Assembly: GCA_019671005.1 (NCBI GenBank)
Contig: CM033719.1
Location: 24,106,750 to 24,170,749 of the forward strand
Origin: Hibiscus mutabilis
Lineage: Eukaryota; Streptophyta; Magnoliopsida; Malvales; Malvaceae
Length of the DNA stretch: 64,000 nt
Direction of reading: 5' to 3'
Each line of letters begins with the position of its first letter. The stretch's first letter is position 1. Both the position numbers and the translations under genes were made by a program. Shown here piece after piece: positions 47,671 through 58,530 of this stretch. The notes beneath the pieces were generated by a model. The model did no database searches and was not told where the DNA came from. It saw nothing but the letters and a program-made list of their open reading frames with translations.

Positions 47671-49082
47671 TGTAATACCCCAAAGTATAACCTAGTAGTA
47701 TGTTACTAAATTAATGGAAACTCAACTTGGTTTAGGGATGCCCTTAAAATTGATTATTAAATAAGATAAGGACCTATTAATAAGTTTGAAAAGTATGTTA
47801 GCATAAATTAAATGGCCAAAACGTGAGTTTTGTTTTCTTTGGGAGTTTGCATGTAAGATGGTGGGAACACCAAGGGCTTGGTCACATCTCATCAATTTGG
47901 GGAAACATGTGTAGGAGGGGTTCGGTCAAGAGGAGGATGAACCAAAACATTTCCCTTTCTCCCCCAAATGGCCGAACCACCCTAAGTGAGAGAGGGTTGA
48001 GAGAAAGTTGGGAAATTCTCTATGGAAGCTTGAAGGAAAGCTTGGTTAGCTTAATTTCTTTTAAGGGTTTAGTGAGTAACCTAAAGGGGAAGGTAAATTA
48101 CTCTTCCCAACAACTTAACCTAATTGCTAAGTATGAAATGATAGTGTTTATGCTTGAAATTGTGTTGATAGCCTTGTTTGAAGATTAAACCATGTTAGAG
48201 AAAAAATGGAAATCATTCAAATGTTATATGATGTGAAATATCTTGTTTGATGAGGTAGAATCAAGCTTAGAGTATGTTCGATTGATGTATGAAATTCTGA
48301 AAGTTAGTGTCTTGGAGTTTGATTGTAAAATTAATCATGTTATGTTCATGTGTGATGTATCAATTGTAAGATTTTGATTTCCTTATTTGTTAATGAACTC
48401 AATTAGAGCAAACATGTATGTCTCTTTTAGGGACTGCTTTTATTAGTAAATTTAGAATTGAACTATAAGCTAAGGGCTTGGATTAATAGAAAGGAAGTTA
48501 GGATTAATCTGGAATATGAAAAAACTGGTTAAAACTGTTTTATTAGGTTCAAGGCTGTTTTGTACATAAATAGAAGCATATTAACCATGTATGTCATTGT
48601 GTAAAATGTTTTGTGTATATATATGTGAAATTATAAATGATAAGGGACTGATTTGTATTGAAATAAAATCTAGTGGGTTGCTTGGTGAATATGTAAATGT
48701 GTACATATAAAAAATGAAGCTGAGTGAATGAATAGAAGCATGATAGGGATTAATTCGGGTGCACTAAAAGCTTGTTGGACTGGATGAGTTGTATATGTAT
48801 TTATACACAAAATTTGGGACTGTTTGATTGTACAATAAATTGTGTGGACTGTTTTGAAGAGTTTAATACACTGTTTTGTAAACTGGAAATTAAGAGAGGT
48901 TTTACAAATCAATGGGGACTATTCTGTAAAAATTATGGGCTGTTTTGAGTGAACGATTGTATACCTATATAAACTGCTCTGTTTTGTATATATATGTATG
49001 TAATTGGACAATTTTATTATGAATTTAGGTGTAAACATGTGAATTGGGAACTGTTCTGTATATATATATACATATATATATA
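47671..49082 (+). repeat. Element C 3' LTR, truncated
   Basis: Collinear with 10670 to about 12085. It is cut at a TA-rich microsatellite by fragment F2. The rest of this LTR (over 3 kb) and the right target duplication are not in the window. Confidence 0.9.
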
Positions 49083-52000
49083 TGTAGCGATATCCTTTTT
49101 ACGCTAAAAAACGAGTTTCCAGATGTGTTTGGGGTCTTTTGGGTATTTAAAAGTGTCTTTCGTCGGGGTTTTGTAAAAACCACGTTTTATTAGAAAATGG
49201 AGTCGCCACCGGCCACTAAGGTAGGTCGGACACTGTAAAACCAGAGATTTGAAAAATGTTGGGTTTGGGACTCGGTTACGGATGGGGAAGGATTAGCATC
49301 CCCACACCACCCAAAATTTGTACTTTAATAACTACTACTTTATTAATATTAGATTTTCCAGATTAAAGTGACGATTAAATTAAAATTCGGTTATAAGTAA
49401 GATTAAATTTTAAGGGCCTCATTATTTGAGAGTAAACCGATAGACCACCATCACTGCGCTTGATACTGGCCACATTTACGCTCGAATAAAAGGGCACCGC
49501 ATTGACAAATAATATTCCATTATGCGAACTTAGAGCGAATTAAATAAATATATAAAAAAAACATTCACATTGACATGGTATAGGAAACTTAAAACATGAA
49601 TATTATAATATTAGACAAAAATAATTAAAATGCATGAACATAACATATCATGATAAAAAACAAAACATAAACATACACATGGGAGAAAAAGAAGAAAAAC
49701 ATGCTTCCAACATTAAGTTAAATAAATCACAACATGCTTGAACACATAAAAAAACACAAACAAAATATACATGACATAGATAAATTATGATGCTAAAATA
49801 ACAAAACAAAACAACATGCTAGTGTAAAAAAAACTTGACATCTAACATATGACACAATTTACACCCACAAATTAAAACAAGACACTAAATGTGACGAACG
49901 ACACCACACTAACATATAACCTAAAAAAAAGGCAAATGCGGAAACTTATATTAACATACAAAGACATGCTATATAAAATGAAACTAAAACAACTCCTAAA
50001 ACATGCGTATATCCATATGATGAACAAACAAATTAAAACACAAAAAGCACAATATCACCAATAAATACAAAGCAAAAAAAGGTATGCTAGCATATGGACA
50101 TGATGTTGCAAATTAAGCTAAAACATAACATATAAAATAAACATGTATATAACAATACCAAATAAATCAAAACATAAAATAACACATATTAAAAAAAGCA
50201 TAAATAAACATAAAAAACATACATGAGTGTAATGAGCAATATAAACATGCTTAAGAGACACATAATAAAAAAAACATAATGACATAAATATTTAATATCT
50301 ACCAAGGGACTGAAATGAGCTAAAATGAAACAAGGGGATAGAAATTAAAATAGGAAAACACACATTTAAGGATTAAATTAAAAACTGGAATAAACTTGCA
50401 AGGGCTAAACTTGTAATATGACCAAGGGGGAAGCTCGAAGTGCAAAATATCAAAACGCGAAATGACCAAAGGTGTAATTTTGCCACTTAAAAACCGATTA
50501 GCTTAAATTTAGGGGGTAAATTGAACGATTTTAAAAACCAAGAGGGACTGGGGTTGCAAATGGACCAAGGGGCAAGCCCGTTTTAAAAAATCGCAAAGGA
50601 CGGAGGTCTTAATGAGCAATTAGACCATTTTCGAAAATTTAAGGTCTATAAATAGACATCATCAGGTCTAATTTCAAAGTTTAGCCATTTAAAAATTTTT
50701 GTTTTATAAAACAAACCATCTCCCCGTGTGTTAATCCTCAAACCCAAAACCCAAAAAAACCCTCATCGGCCGCCACCATTTCCAGAAACCGGCGGTGGTC
50801 CGACTACTCCAGCCACCGCCATCTACCCATAACCGTCACGTTTTGGCATAAAAACTCTCCTAACCCATTTTAAAACTAAAGAAAAAACACATGCCTTTGA
50901 TTGAAAAACAAGCCCCTCTTTATTTTGGTAAACCGAACCAAATCTCTTTAGGTTTTGAAACCAGAGATTGACCCTCTTTACCATATTGGCTCCTCCCTTT
51001 TTAAAATGATTCACCCTTAAGGGGCTTGTCACCGGCATCTAAGGAGAAGATCGAATGGCAAAGGGTAAAACATCCCCCTTTCTCTTGTTTTGTTTTTTTA
51101 TCTTTGTATTTTACATACATACAAGAAAAAAAAAGAGAAGTGATTGCCCCTGGAAACTTTTGATGTTTTTTTGTTATTTCTCTCGACTGGAAACTAGTAA
51201 CTGAACATTTTGTGTTTGAGTCTGATACATATATCTGATTTTTTTGGTTGGTAGAAGTAGTACATAAAATGCATGCCTTTCTGATATGTAATAACTGACA
51301 AAGTCTATATTTTTTGATGTTTTTGGTGATGTTTGATGCGGTGGTTGAGGGCGGTATGGAGGAAGTAGCATGGTGGTGATGTCCCCTTGGTCAAACACAT
51401 TCTTGGTCGTTGGACCATATCTAATCCAAAGCTGAGGCTATGTGAAGAATGGATGGCTCGGATCGAAGATACATGGCACCTTGAGATCTGAATGGCCAGC
51501 GCGTGCAAGTCAATCGCGAGTGAAATACGAACGGGCTCGAACGTGCATCCCACACGATATTTGAGGAGTCCATATTCCTTTGCTCTGGGCCGTTGGTTCA
51601 AATCTTGATCCAACGGCTCAGATCGTGCAGCTGCAAGAGACAAAGACATTAAGGCATATGTAAATTAGGGTTTCTGGACATTGGGTTTAGGTTTGGGCCG
51701 ATTAAGCCGTGTAAAATTTAATTATGGGCCTAGTAATTTCTTAATTTAGGCTTTGTAATTAAGGACTGGACACTAATATACATATTTGGGTTTTATTTTA
51801 TTATCTATATGTAATAATAATATTAATAATAATAATATGCGTATACATACACACATACACGCACTTATATATACATATAACACACGAACACATGCAAACA
51901 TTAATATATGTGTAGCATATTCTTAATTATTATAATATACAAACATACATGCATATATAATCATGCACATAATTAACATAAATATCCACACATTACACAT

Positions 52001-52228
52001 ACACACAATGCACACATCAAAATGTAAGTACACATATGATACATATACAATAGTAACTACTAATACGTACATAATATACGTACCATACATGTATTTACAC
52101 ACATCACACGTATATACTAATAACACGCATGCACGTATATATACGCAAACACGTAACAATAATATTACTTAATTATTATATTAGTATGTAGCAATATTAA
52201 CAAACATAGATAAAAATGAGTGATTATT
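49083..52228 (-). repeat. LTR of fragment F2
   Basis: 3146 bp, reverse complement of the F LTR with clear similarity at both ends: plus strand tgtagcgatatcc at the left and gagtgattatt at the right. Inner parts are more diverged from F than the ends, and I see several insertions and deletions. The 49200-49320 block (gtcgccaccggcc...ggttacggatgggg) is the best conserved. No gene is seen. Confidence 0.87.
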
Positions 52229-53496
52229 GTTGCCCCTCTTTGCTTGTTCTTGTGGATCGGGAACAAAGCAAAGATTATAAGCACCCATTTTTATCCGACT
52301 TCCTTGTTTGTAGCTTTGGAATCACTTGTTCTTCTGGAACTCTTCGCTTTTCCTCGTCCAAATCTTCAGGCTTGTAGGTTCTTCTTATAAAGAACTTCGT
52401 CACCTTCCAATCTTGAAGCTACAAGCTCTTCCTATATAGAACCTTTCGCTTTCTCAAGCGGATCCTTCGGACTAAAAGTTCTTCCTATATAGAAATTTTT
52501 TACCTTGAAATCCTGGAGTTAGGTTTCTTCCTATATAGAACCTTTAACTCTGAAGCCTCGAGCTACAAGTCCCTCCTATATAGAACTTTTCACTTTAAGA
52601 CGGTGAAGCTTGAAGTCCTTCTTATATAGAACTCTTCGTCTTTAACGCTACAGGTTTTTCCTATATAAAACCTTTTGATTCATAGATGGATTCTTCCGAC
52701 TGGGAGTTCTTCCTATATAGAACTGCTAGTCTTGAGACCCTAGGGGTCGTAAGTCCTTCCTATATAGAACTTTTAGCTTCTGAAATCTTAGAGTTACGGG
52801 TTCTTCCTATATAGAGCCTTTCACTACGAGGGCTCGAGAATGTAGGTCCTTCCTATATAGAACCTTTATCTTCAAATGAGAGATTCATGCCAAATTGGAT
52901 ACCGATCTTTCTAGACTCATGCTACTAAGGCGCCAAAATCTTTCTTCAAATTTGGGGATTCAAGCCGAAAATGGCCACCGATCTTTCTAGACTCACGCTA
53001 CTAAGGCTGCCAAAATCTTTCTTTAGATCTTCAAATACTTGCTTAAAATAGACAAAATGCTATGATAAATGAGTTAGCATGCTCCTAATCCTCGGGATGC
53101 GTAACTATACATGATGCATGGGTGTAAATATCTTGATGTGCCTGCTTCCGCAATTAGTCAATCTCGACCCTCTACTTGCTTTCTCTTCATTTTCTTCTTC
53201 TCGTGGTGGTACCTCATCTCACTATTGAGTTCAACCGATTCCGTCTTTCTTTTCTAAGTTTCTGGTTCGAAATTCTAAAGTGCCCTTTCAGGTTTTCACT
53301 TTAGAGAGTTTTTTAGGCGCCCTTACGGGTTTTCACCTGGTAGATCTCCATTGTTGTCTTGAATATTTCTTTAGACAAGTATGAGTGGTGCATGGCATTG
53401 GTTATCTTATTCTGATGTTCAAAGTCTTCCCCTCGTCGTGCCTCGACATTCATTATGCTGAAAGCTTGAGATCAAAGTCAATTATGTTTTCTAGGG
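52229..53496 (-). repeat. F2 interior with an 11-unit array
   Basis: Between 52382 and 52865 the word ttcctatatagaac (plus strand) recurs about 11 times at roughly 47-bp spacing. F has only about two equivalents (near 23049 and 23109). 52895-53030 holds two copies of a longer unit (ccgatctttctagactca.gctactaaggc) related to the 164-bp units of F. 53040-53496 shows no coding sequence; it is assigned to F2 because nothing else claims it. Confidence 0.8.
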
Positions 53497-54696
53497 GCAA
53501 CTACTTGGGCGTTTGGGCAGCAACCTTCAAGGTTCGGCAGAGCGTTCTTCATTGGTTTCTTTCTATCCCTAAGTCGAAACTCTAGCTACTTGTGCATGCC
53601 TTGATAATACATCCCTGCGTGAATCAAGGGTGAACAACAACCAATCTTGCGCTCCTCTTAGCCATTGAAATCCTTAACTTATTCCTAAGCCGGATTAATC
53701 TTCACCATCAATAGATTGAATAAAGATCATATTCATTCGTTTCTTGAATCTAACTCTCCCGATATTAGATAAATAGATGAAATCACGAGATCCTCTCCCA
53801 ATTCACTCGCAAACAAGAATAAGAACCAAGAATGAATAAACCTTGAAATAGAAAAGTGCAAACTCTTATTACCTAAACAAAAACCAATAGTTTCTCACAA
53901 CCACAAAACACAATAACCATAGCCAAGTAGATTTAGTTCATGGCTTGGTTCCAAAGAAACACAAGATAAATAATCCCTAGCATGAACCCAATCGAACAAG
54001 AAAGAAAAAGATGAATAAGGAGGCTTGTCGAAATCCTCCTTGCCCTAGATGCTTGTCGAAAATTCTCTCCTCTTACCCTCCTCGGACTTGTCGAAATTTC
54101 CCTCTCTTGCTCTCTATGAATTGTCGAAATCTCCTTCCTATTTATAGGGCTAGGCCAAAGTCCTTTGAGGAGGAAGTTAAGTTGGAATTAAATTATCTTT
54201 AAAGAATATAATTCTTTATTATAATTGTATTCCTACTAGAACTTCTCCTATCTTCTTGGAATTTAATTCTTCTTTAATCTCTGCATGGCAATCAAATTCC
54301 TTTGGGTTTGGGCTTTGCTCCAAGTCATCTTGGGCTTGTCTAGTCATCAATTTCGACTACCATATCACCTTTGCTCTTGTCAACAATTGCCATGGCAACT
54401 GGCTCGGCGTCTCCTTCATGTATTGCACTGGCAACTAGCTCGGCGTCTCCTTCATGTATTGCCCTGGCAACTAACTCTAGCCTTGCTTTGGCAAGTGATC
54501 CTGTACATACACACAAAACACACGAAAGCAGCATCTTTTCCCACAAAAACTACCAAGTTATGTAATCAAGCTCAACGATGGAAGGAAACATGGATTCATG
54601 CATGAATAGCTAATTATGCAACTAATATGAGCCTAAGTCTAACAATAATATGAGTAAAAAGGGTAAGAAAATTAGTACTTTTGAACACTTATCACA
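53497..54696 (-). repeat. Athila B 3' LTR, truncated
   Basis: On the minus strand it starts TGTGATAAGTG at 54696. It matches the right LTR from 63542 onward (53497 equivalent); the portion equal to 63175-63541 is missing where F2 sequence begins. Confidence 0.9.
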
Positions 54697-54708
54697 CCCC
54701 CAAACTCG
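54697..54708 (-). promoter_or_regulatory. Polypurine tract of Athila B
   Basis: The minus strand reads cgagtttggggg directly before the 3' LTR. Confidence 0.8.
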
Positions 54709-55555
54709 AACTATTGCTTGTCCTCAAGCAATGCAAACTCATAATTACTTGCCAAGACTTCAATTTTCACAAACTTAGCATTGAACTTGATTTCAATTCT
54801 CTGAACCGGGGCACAAAGTATGATTGGCTTTTTATTTTTCGAAAAACTTAGGAGTTACTCGGAATCAAACTATAATGCTTGTGAGTGTCTGCAGAGTTGT
54901 GTGCAAGTTGATTTTTCGGATTCTATGCAAACAATAGGTTTTCAAATTACTTCATTGGGTTCTTTTTAACATGTTTTAAACTAGAGCCAGTTTTGGGCAC
55001 CTCTAGTGTTTTGTTTTTTTAGTTTTCTTAAGTTAATTTATTCGACTAGAGCCGGTTTCGGCCACCTCTAGCTATCAAATTTTTTTAACACGTACTAGAG
55101 CCAGTTTCTGGCACCTCTAGTGATAAATTTTTAGCACATGCTAGAGCCAATTTCGGGCACCTCTAGCATTGATCCAATTTTTATTCTAATCCCCCAATTT
55201 GTTAATTATCAACCTAGGTTCACTAGAATTCCTTAAATCAATCAAACCACAACAGTGTTTCATCAAATTTAGCATCATAGTGAAATTCTAAGTTTTTCCA
55301 GGGTTATCCTAAAATAAAAATTCTATCAATTAAGTGCATTGGCAAAGTCATAATCGGATATTCATCAAATCTAAGCAATTCTCGTTCCAATTAAAAGCAT
55401 GGCAAGCAATTTATGTATCCTAAATGTAATACTTAAGATTAATGTAACTAAACATGGTAACTACTAATAACAATCCCCCCAAACTCGAGTGAGGCATTGT
55501 CCTCAATGCATGCATAAAAATAACGAAAAATAAAAATAAAAATGCATACGAGGAC
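54709..55555 (-). other. Athila B 3' non-coding region
   Basis: No coding sequence is seen. It includes a second purine-rich block on the minus strand (about 55474-55488, cactcgagtttgggg) very like the PPT. It also holds the four hairpin units listed separately. Confidence 0.7.
54980..55166. repeat. Four ctagagcc...ggcacctctag hairpin units
   Basis: Units lie at 54980-55008, 55045-55072, 55094-55122 and 55141-55166. Each has an actagag.cc left arm and a gg.cacctctagt right arm that can pair, with a loop of about ten bases. Sequence between units is not conserved. Confidence 0.88.
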
Positions 55556-57079
55556 TTACTCTGAGAGTTCGTCATTATAGATGATTAGTTTCCTTTTGGT
55601 CTGTGTCTTGATTCTCTTGCTTGAACGCGATGGTTGTTTTCTTGTTGTCGGTGGTGGAATCGATCCTCGTACGGGGTTGTCCTCATCGTCCTCTTCATCA
55701 ATGTCATTGGCTTTTCGCTTGGAGGATTCAATTGGTGCGTTCTTTGTTGGTTCAATGGAGGACTCGTCCGAATCTGAAAAATCAGAAAATGATTCCGTAG
55801 GAGTTGATTCGGGCATAGGTGCTTTACCTTTGGCTTTTGCAGTGGTTACCGGGATGTCTTTAGCTTTGGTTGCCGTGGCATCTTCAGAGTTGATTGTCGT
55901 GGCGTCATCTTATGCATGCACGAAGTAGGTTACCGTGGCATCATCTGTTGAGGTTGCCGTGGCGACTGCTTCATTGGTTGTCGGGGCAAGGATCTCAGCG
56001 GGAAAGATTGGGAACGACACGCGATTGTCCGGGTACTTTTCTAGGATTACTTGGGTGATGGCATTGTTGTGCTCCTTCATGTACCGCATGAACATTAGTT
56101 GCCGGTCTTCAATTTGCCTTAAGTGGCTTGCCAATGGGTGCAAGAGTGCTTCAAAGTGTCCCGGGGTCGATGGCTAAGTTGCTCGGGCGTTAGGTGCTTG
56201 GGCATTATGGATTGCCGGGGCGACAGGAGTTGCCGTGGCAATTGGAGGTCTTGAAGAATCTCCCGGTGCCTCTCCCATTAGCTTTCAGATTAGTGCTTGA
56301 TTCCAACCAGACTTGGGTAGGGCCTTTTCATCGGTGGACTCACTTGGGACATGCATCTCCCTGCAAAGATTGGAAATTAAGCAAGGGAAGAAGAGAGAAC
56401 CCTTATCTTTTGAGCTGCATACAAAAATCTCATCACAAATAATTTTTCCAATGTTAATGATGCGATTATGCAAAATAGAATGTATGAGCAAAAGACGTGG
56501 TATATCAACGGTAGTATTGTGTGTGGTGGGCATTAAAGAAGTTTTAACAAACTTATTCCATAGTTTTGCCTTGGGTTTAAGCCGAAGGTGATTTACTGTG
56601 TCCTTGTATTTATCGTCGTTCCAATGAGTTTCCGGTTGAGTGAGTTCTTGAAGCACCTTGTCGAGTTGCTTGGGAGTGATTTGATCAATGAAGGCTTGAT
56701 GCTCGTCCTTCTCAATCTAAAGCCCGTAAAAGGTGTTGATGCTTTCGGGACTTATGAGTATGGCCTTGTCACGAACTAAAACATAAGGATTATCCGAGTT
56801 AGGTAAGTGAGCATATAATTCTCATACCCATGAGATGTTACCCGGTTCCGGTTGATGGCAAAAGATTTGCCACTTTTGATGTGTAATCCTCTCGAAGATG
56901 AATGGTTCAAGGCCGAAATCTTGATGAGAGTTGGAGTATTCAAAGCCTTGTTCTTCATGAATCTTCGGGCTTTTAAACTTGGATTGAAATCTTTCTTGAA
57001 CCACCGGTGTAGCAAACTTCTTGTATCTTGGTTCTTTGAAGGAACTTGGATGAACTAAAAGTTTAATCTTGGATGCCAT
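55556..57079 (-). pseudogene. Athila extra ORF (envelope-position protein), copy B
   Basis: From the ATG at 57079 (MASKIKLLVH) to the stop at 55556, one frame spans about 508 codons and is broken only by a few stops (near 56820, 56715, 56284, 56173 and 55909). It has a VQERFQSKF stretch early, PEPGNISW in the middle, and DIPRLLLIHSILHNRIINIGKII plus GSLFFPCLISNLC later. These I associate with the putative plant transposon protein domain found in Athila elements. The C-terminus is acidic then strongly basic (SKRKANDIDEEDDEDN; SSKRIKTQTKRK), like a nuclear localisation signal. No transmembrane segment is obvious. Function unknown. Confidence 0.75.
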
Positions 57080-57615
57080 GGATGATCTTGGTTGTGAGTA
57101 AAAATAAATAAAAGAAAAGAAACTAAAAAAATTGCAAGATAGAAAGTAGGAATAGGTTAAGGGTGATGTTTTATAGAAAAGATAGGTGGGTGGGATTAGG
57201 GGAAAACGAAAAAGGGTTTAGGGTGAGGGAGAAGTTGTCGACAAGGGGTTGTGGGTAGGGTGAATTGGAGGCTTTATTATATAAGCCTTAGATTTAGCCC
57301 ATTAGTTTCCTTGTTGAAGATGTTTTCCTACTTGGATTAGAATTCCTCTTTATCTTGAACTTTTTTTTCCTACAATTCAAATACAAATCAAATAAGGATT
57401 AGAATTAAATTAATAAAAGAAAATAAATAAAGATGTATAAAGGGATTCTAAAAAAATCTATCCTAAAATATATATATATAATCGGAAATAGTAAAAAAAT
57501 AAAAATAAATAAAAATAAAAAATTTGAAATAAAATAAATACTTAATCGAAAATAAAAATAAAAATAAATAAATAAAAATAAAATAAAACTACTAATATCA
57601 AAAGGGAGAGCATGC
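57080..57615 (-). other. Non-coding spacer between integrase and extra ORF, copy B
   Basis: Collinear with 2118-2721 in copy A. It is extremely A/T-rich, with aaataaaaataaataaa runs (57400-57600). No gene is seen. Confidence 0.65.
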
Positions 57616-58530
57616 TCATGCATCTCCTAAGTTGACCACTTCCTTGTTACGTTCCACATGGGTACCATTGTAGTGGTTCAATCTTTGTCCATTAACTTTG
57701 AATTCATGGTTGTCAGAGATGGACTTGATTATCACAGCACCATGGGAGAATGGTTTGACAACTTCAAATGGTCCCGACCATCTTGATTTCAGTTTTCCCT
57801 GGAAAAGTTTTAGCTGAGAATTGAATAGGAGAACTAGTTGCCCTGGCGTGAATTGCCGTGGCAATAGTTTCTTGTCGTGCCATCGCTTTGTTTTCTCCTT
57901 GTAGATTCATGTATTGTTATAGGCGAGTGCACATAATTCTTCTATCTCATTGAGATCCATCAAACGCTTTTGTCCGGCACTTTCCCAATCCATATTCACG
58001 GTCTTGATTGCCTAGTATGCCTTGTGCTCGATTTCCACAATTAGATGGCATGTTTTGCCATAGACAAGTCGGAAGGGGGACATACCTAAGGCTGTTTTGA
58101 ATGTAGTTCGATATGCCCAAAGTGCGTCATCTAGTCTTAATGACCAATCCTTCCTTGAGGGATTTACAACTTTCTCGAGTATACCCTTCAATTCTCGGTT
58201 GGAAATTTTTGCTTGCTCGTTGGTTTGTGGGTGATATGCCGTGGCGATCTTGTGTGATATGCCGAAGCGTTGCAACATCTTGGCAATTAGTCTGTTGTCA
58301 AAATGCTTGCCTTCGTCACTGATAATTGCTCTTGGCATCCCAAACCGTGTAAATATGTTTTTCTGCAAGAATCGTTGCACGGTCTTGGAATAGTTGTTAC
58401 GATCACATTGCTCATAAAAGTCTTGGGCATCTTTGTACAATGTTGGCCAATACAAATTGGATTGCAGAACTTTGGCCGCGGTATGAGTTCCTCCAAAATG
58501 TCCTCCATAGGGTGAAGAATGGCATTGTCG
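57616..58530 (-). pseudogene. Integrase region of Athila pol, copy B
   Basis: C-terminal part at 57864-57616 (FTPGQLVLLFN, SRWSGPFEVVKP); core at 58455-58012. Relative to copy A, a stretch of about 180 bp is deleted at about 58395, between YEQCDRN and SKTVQRFLQ, which removes the first catalytic Asp region and part of the zinc finger. The second Asp remains (IISDEGKHF). The third position is Lys (QAKISN, codon minus strand 58207-58209), where copy A has Glu. Two of three catalytic residues are thus lost. A stop near 57900-58011 separates core and tail. Confidence 0.88.

Larger units (their letters stand above)
10670..49082 (+). mobile_element. Element C: LTR retrotransposon with nearly empty interior, interrupted
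   Basis: The 5' LTR starts TGTAATACCC at 10670 and is split by element D at 14510. It resumes at 46400 and ends GTGTTACA at 47312. PBS, about 320 bp of interior and a PPT follow, then a 3' LTR from 47671 that is cut by fragment F2 at 49082. With D removed, the 5' LTR would be about 4.75 kb. LTR ends and primer type match elements D and E, so it is probably Tekay/Del-related, but no coding domain remains to prove this. The stretch 14511-46394 is not part of C. Confidence 0.82.
49083..53496 (-). mobile_element. Fragment F2: 3' end of the same long-LTR family as F
   Basis: Reading right to left: about 1.27 kb of 3' interior with tandem repeats, a PPT-like run, then a full LTR (52228 to 49083). 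The same parts as F, on the opposite strand. Its right side joins a truncated Athila B LTR at about 53496, so its 5' part is lost. Tat/Ogre assignment is inference, as for F. Confidence 0.75.

Noticed and set aside
50700..51060. Possible exon-like sequence (cggccgccaccatttccagaaaccggcgg) in F2
   Set aside because: It lies inside the F2 LTR with a weak counterpart in F (about 24810-24870); no continuous coding frame between the two copies.
51923..52172. Overlapping frames on both strands near 52000
   Set aside because: Simple ta/ca/tg-rich sequence in the F2 LTR; composition artefact.
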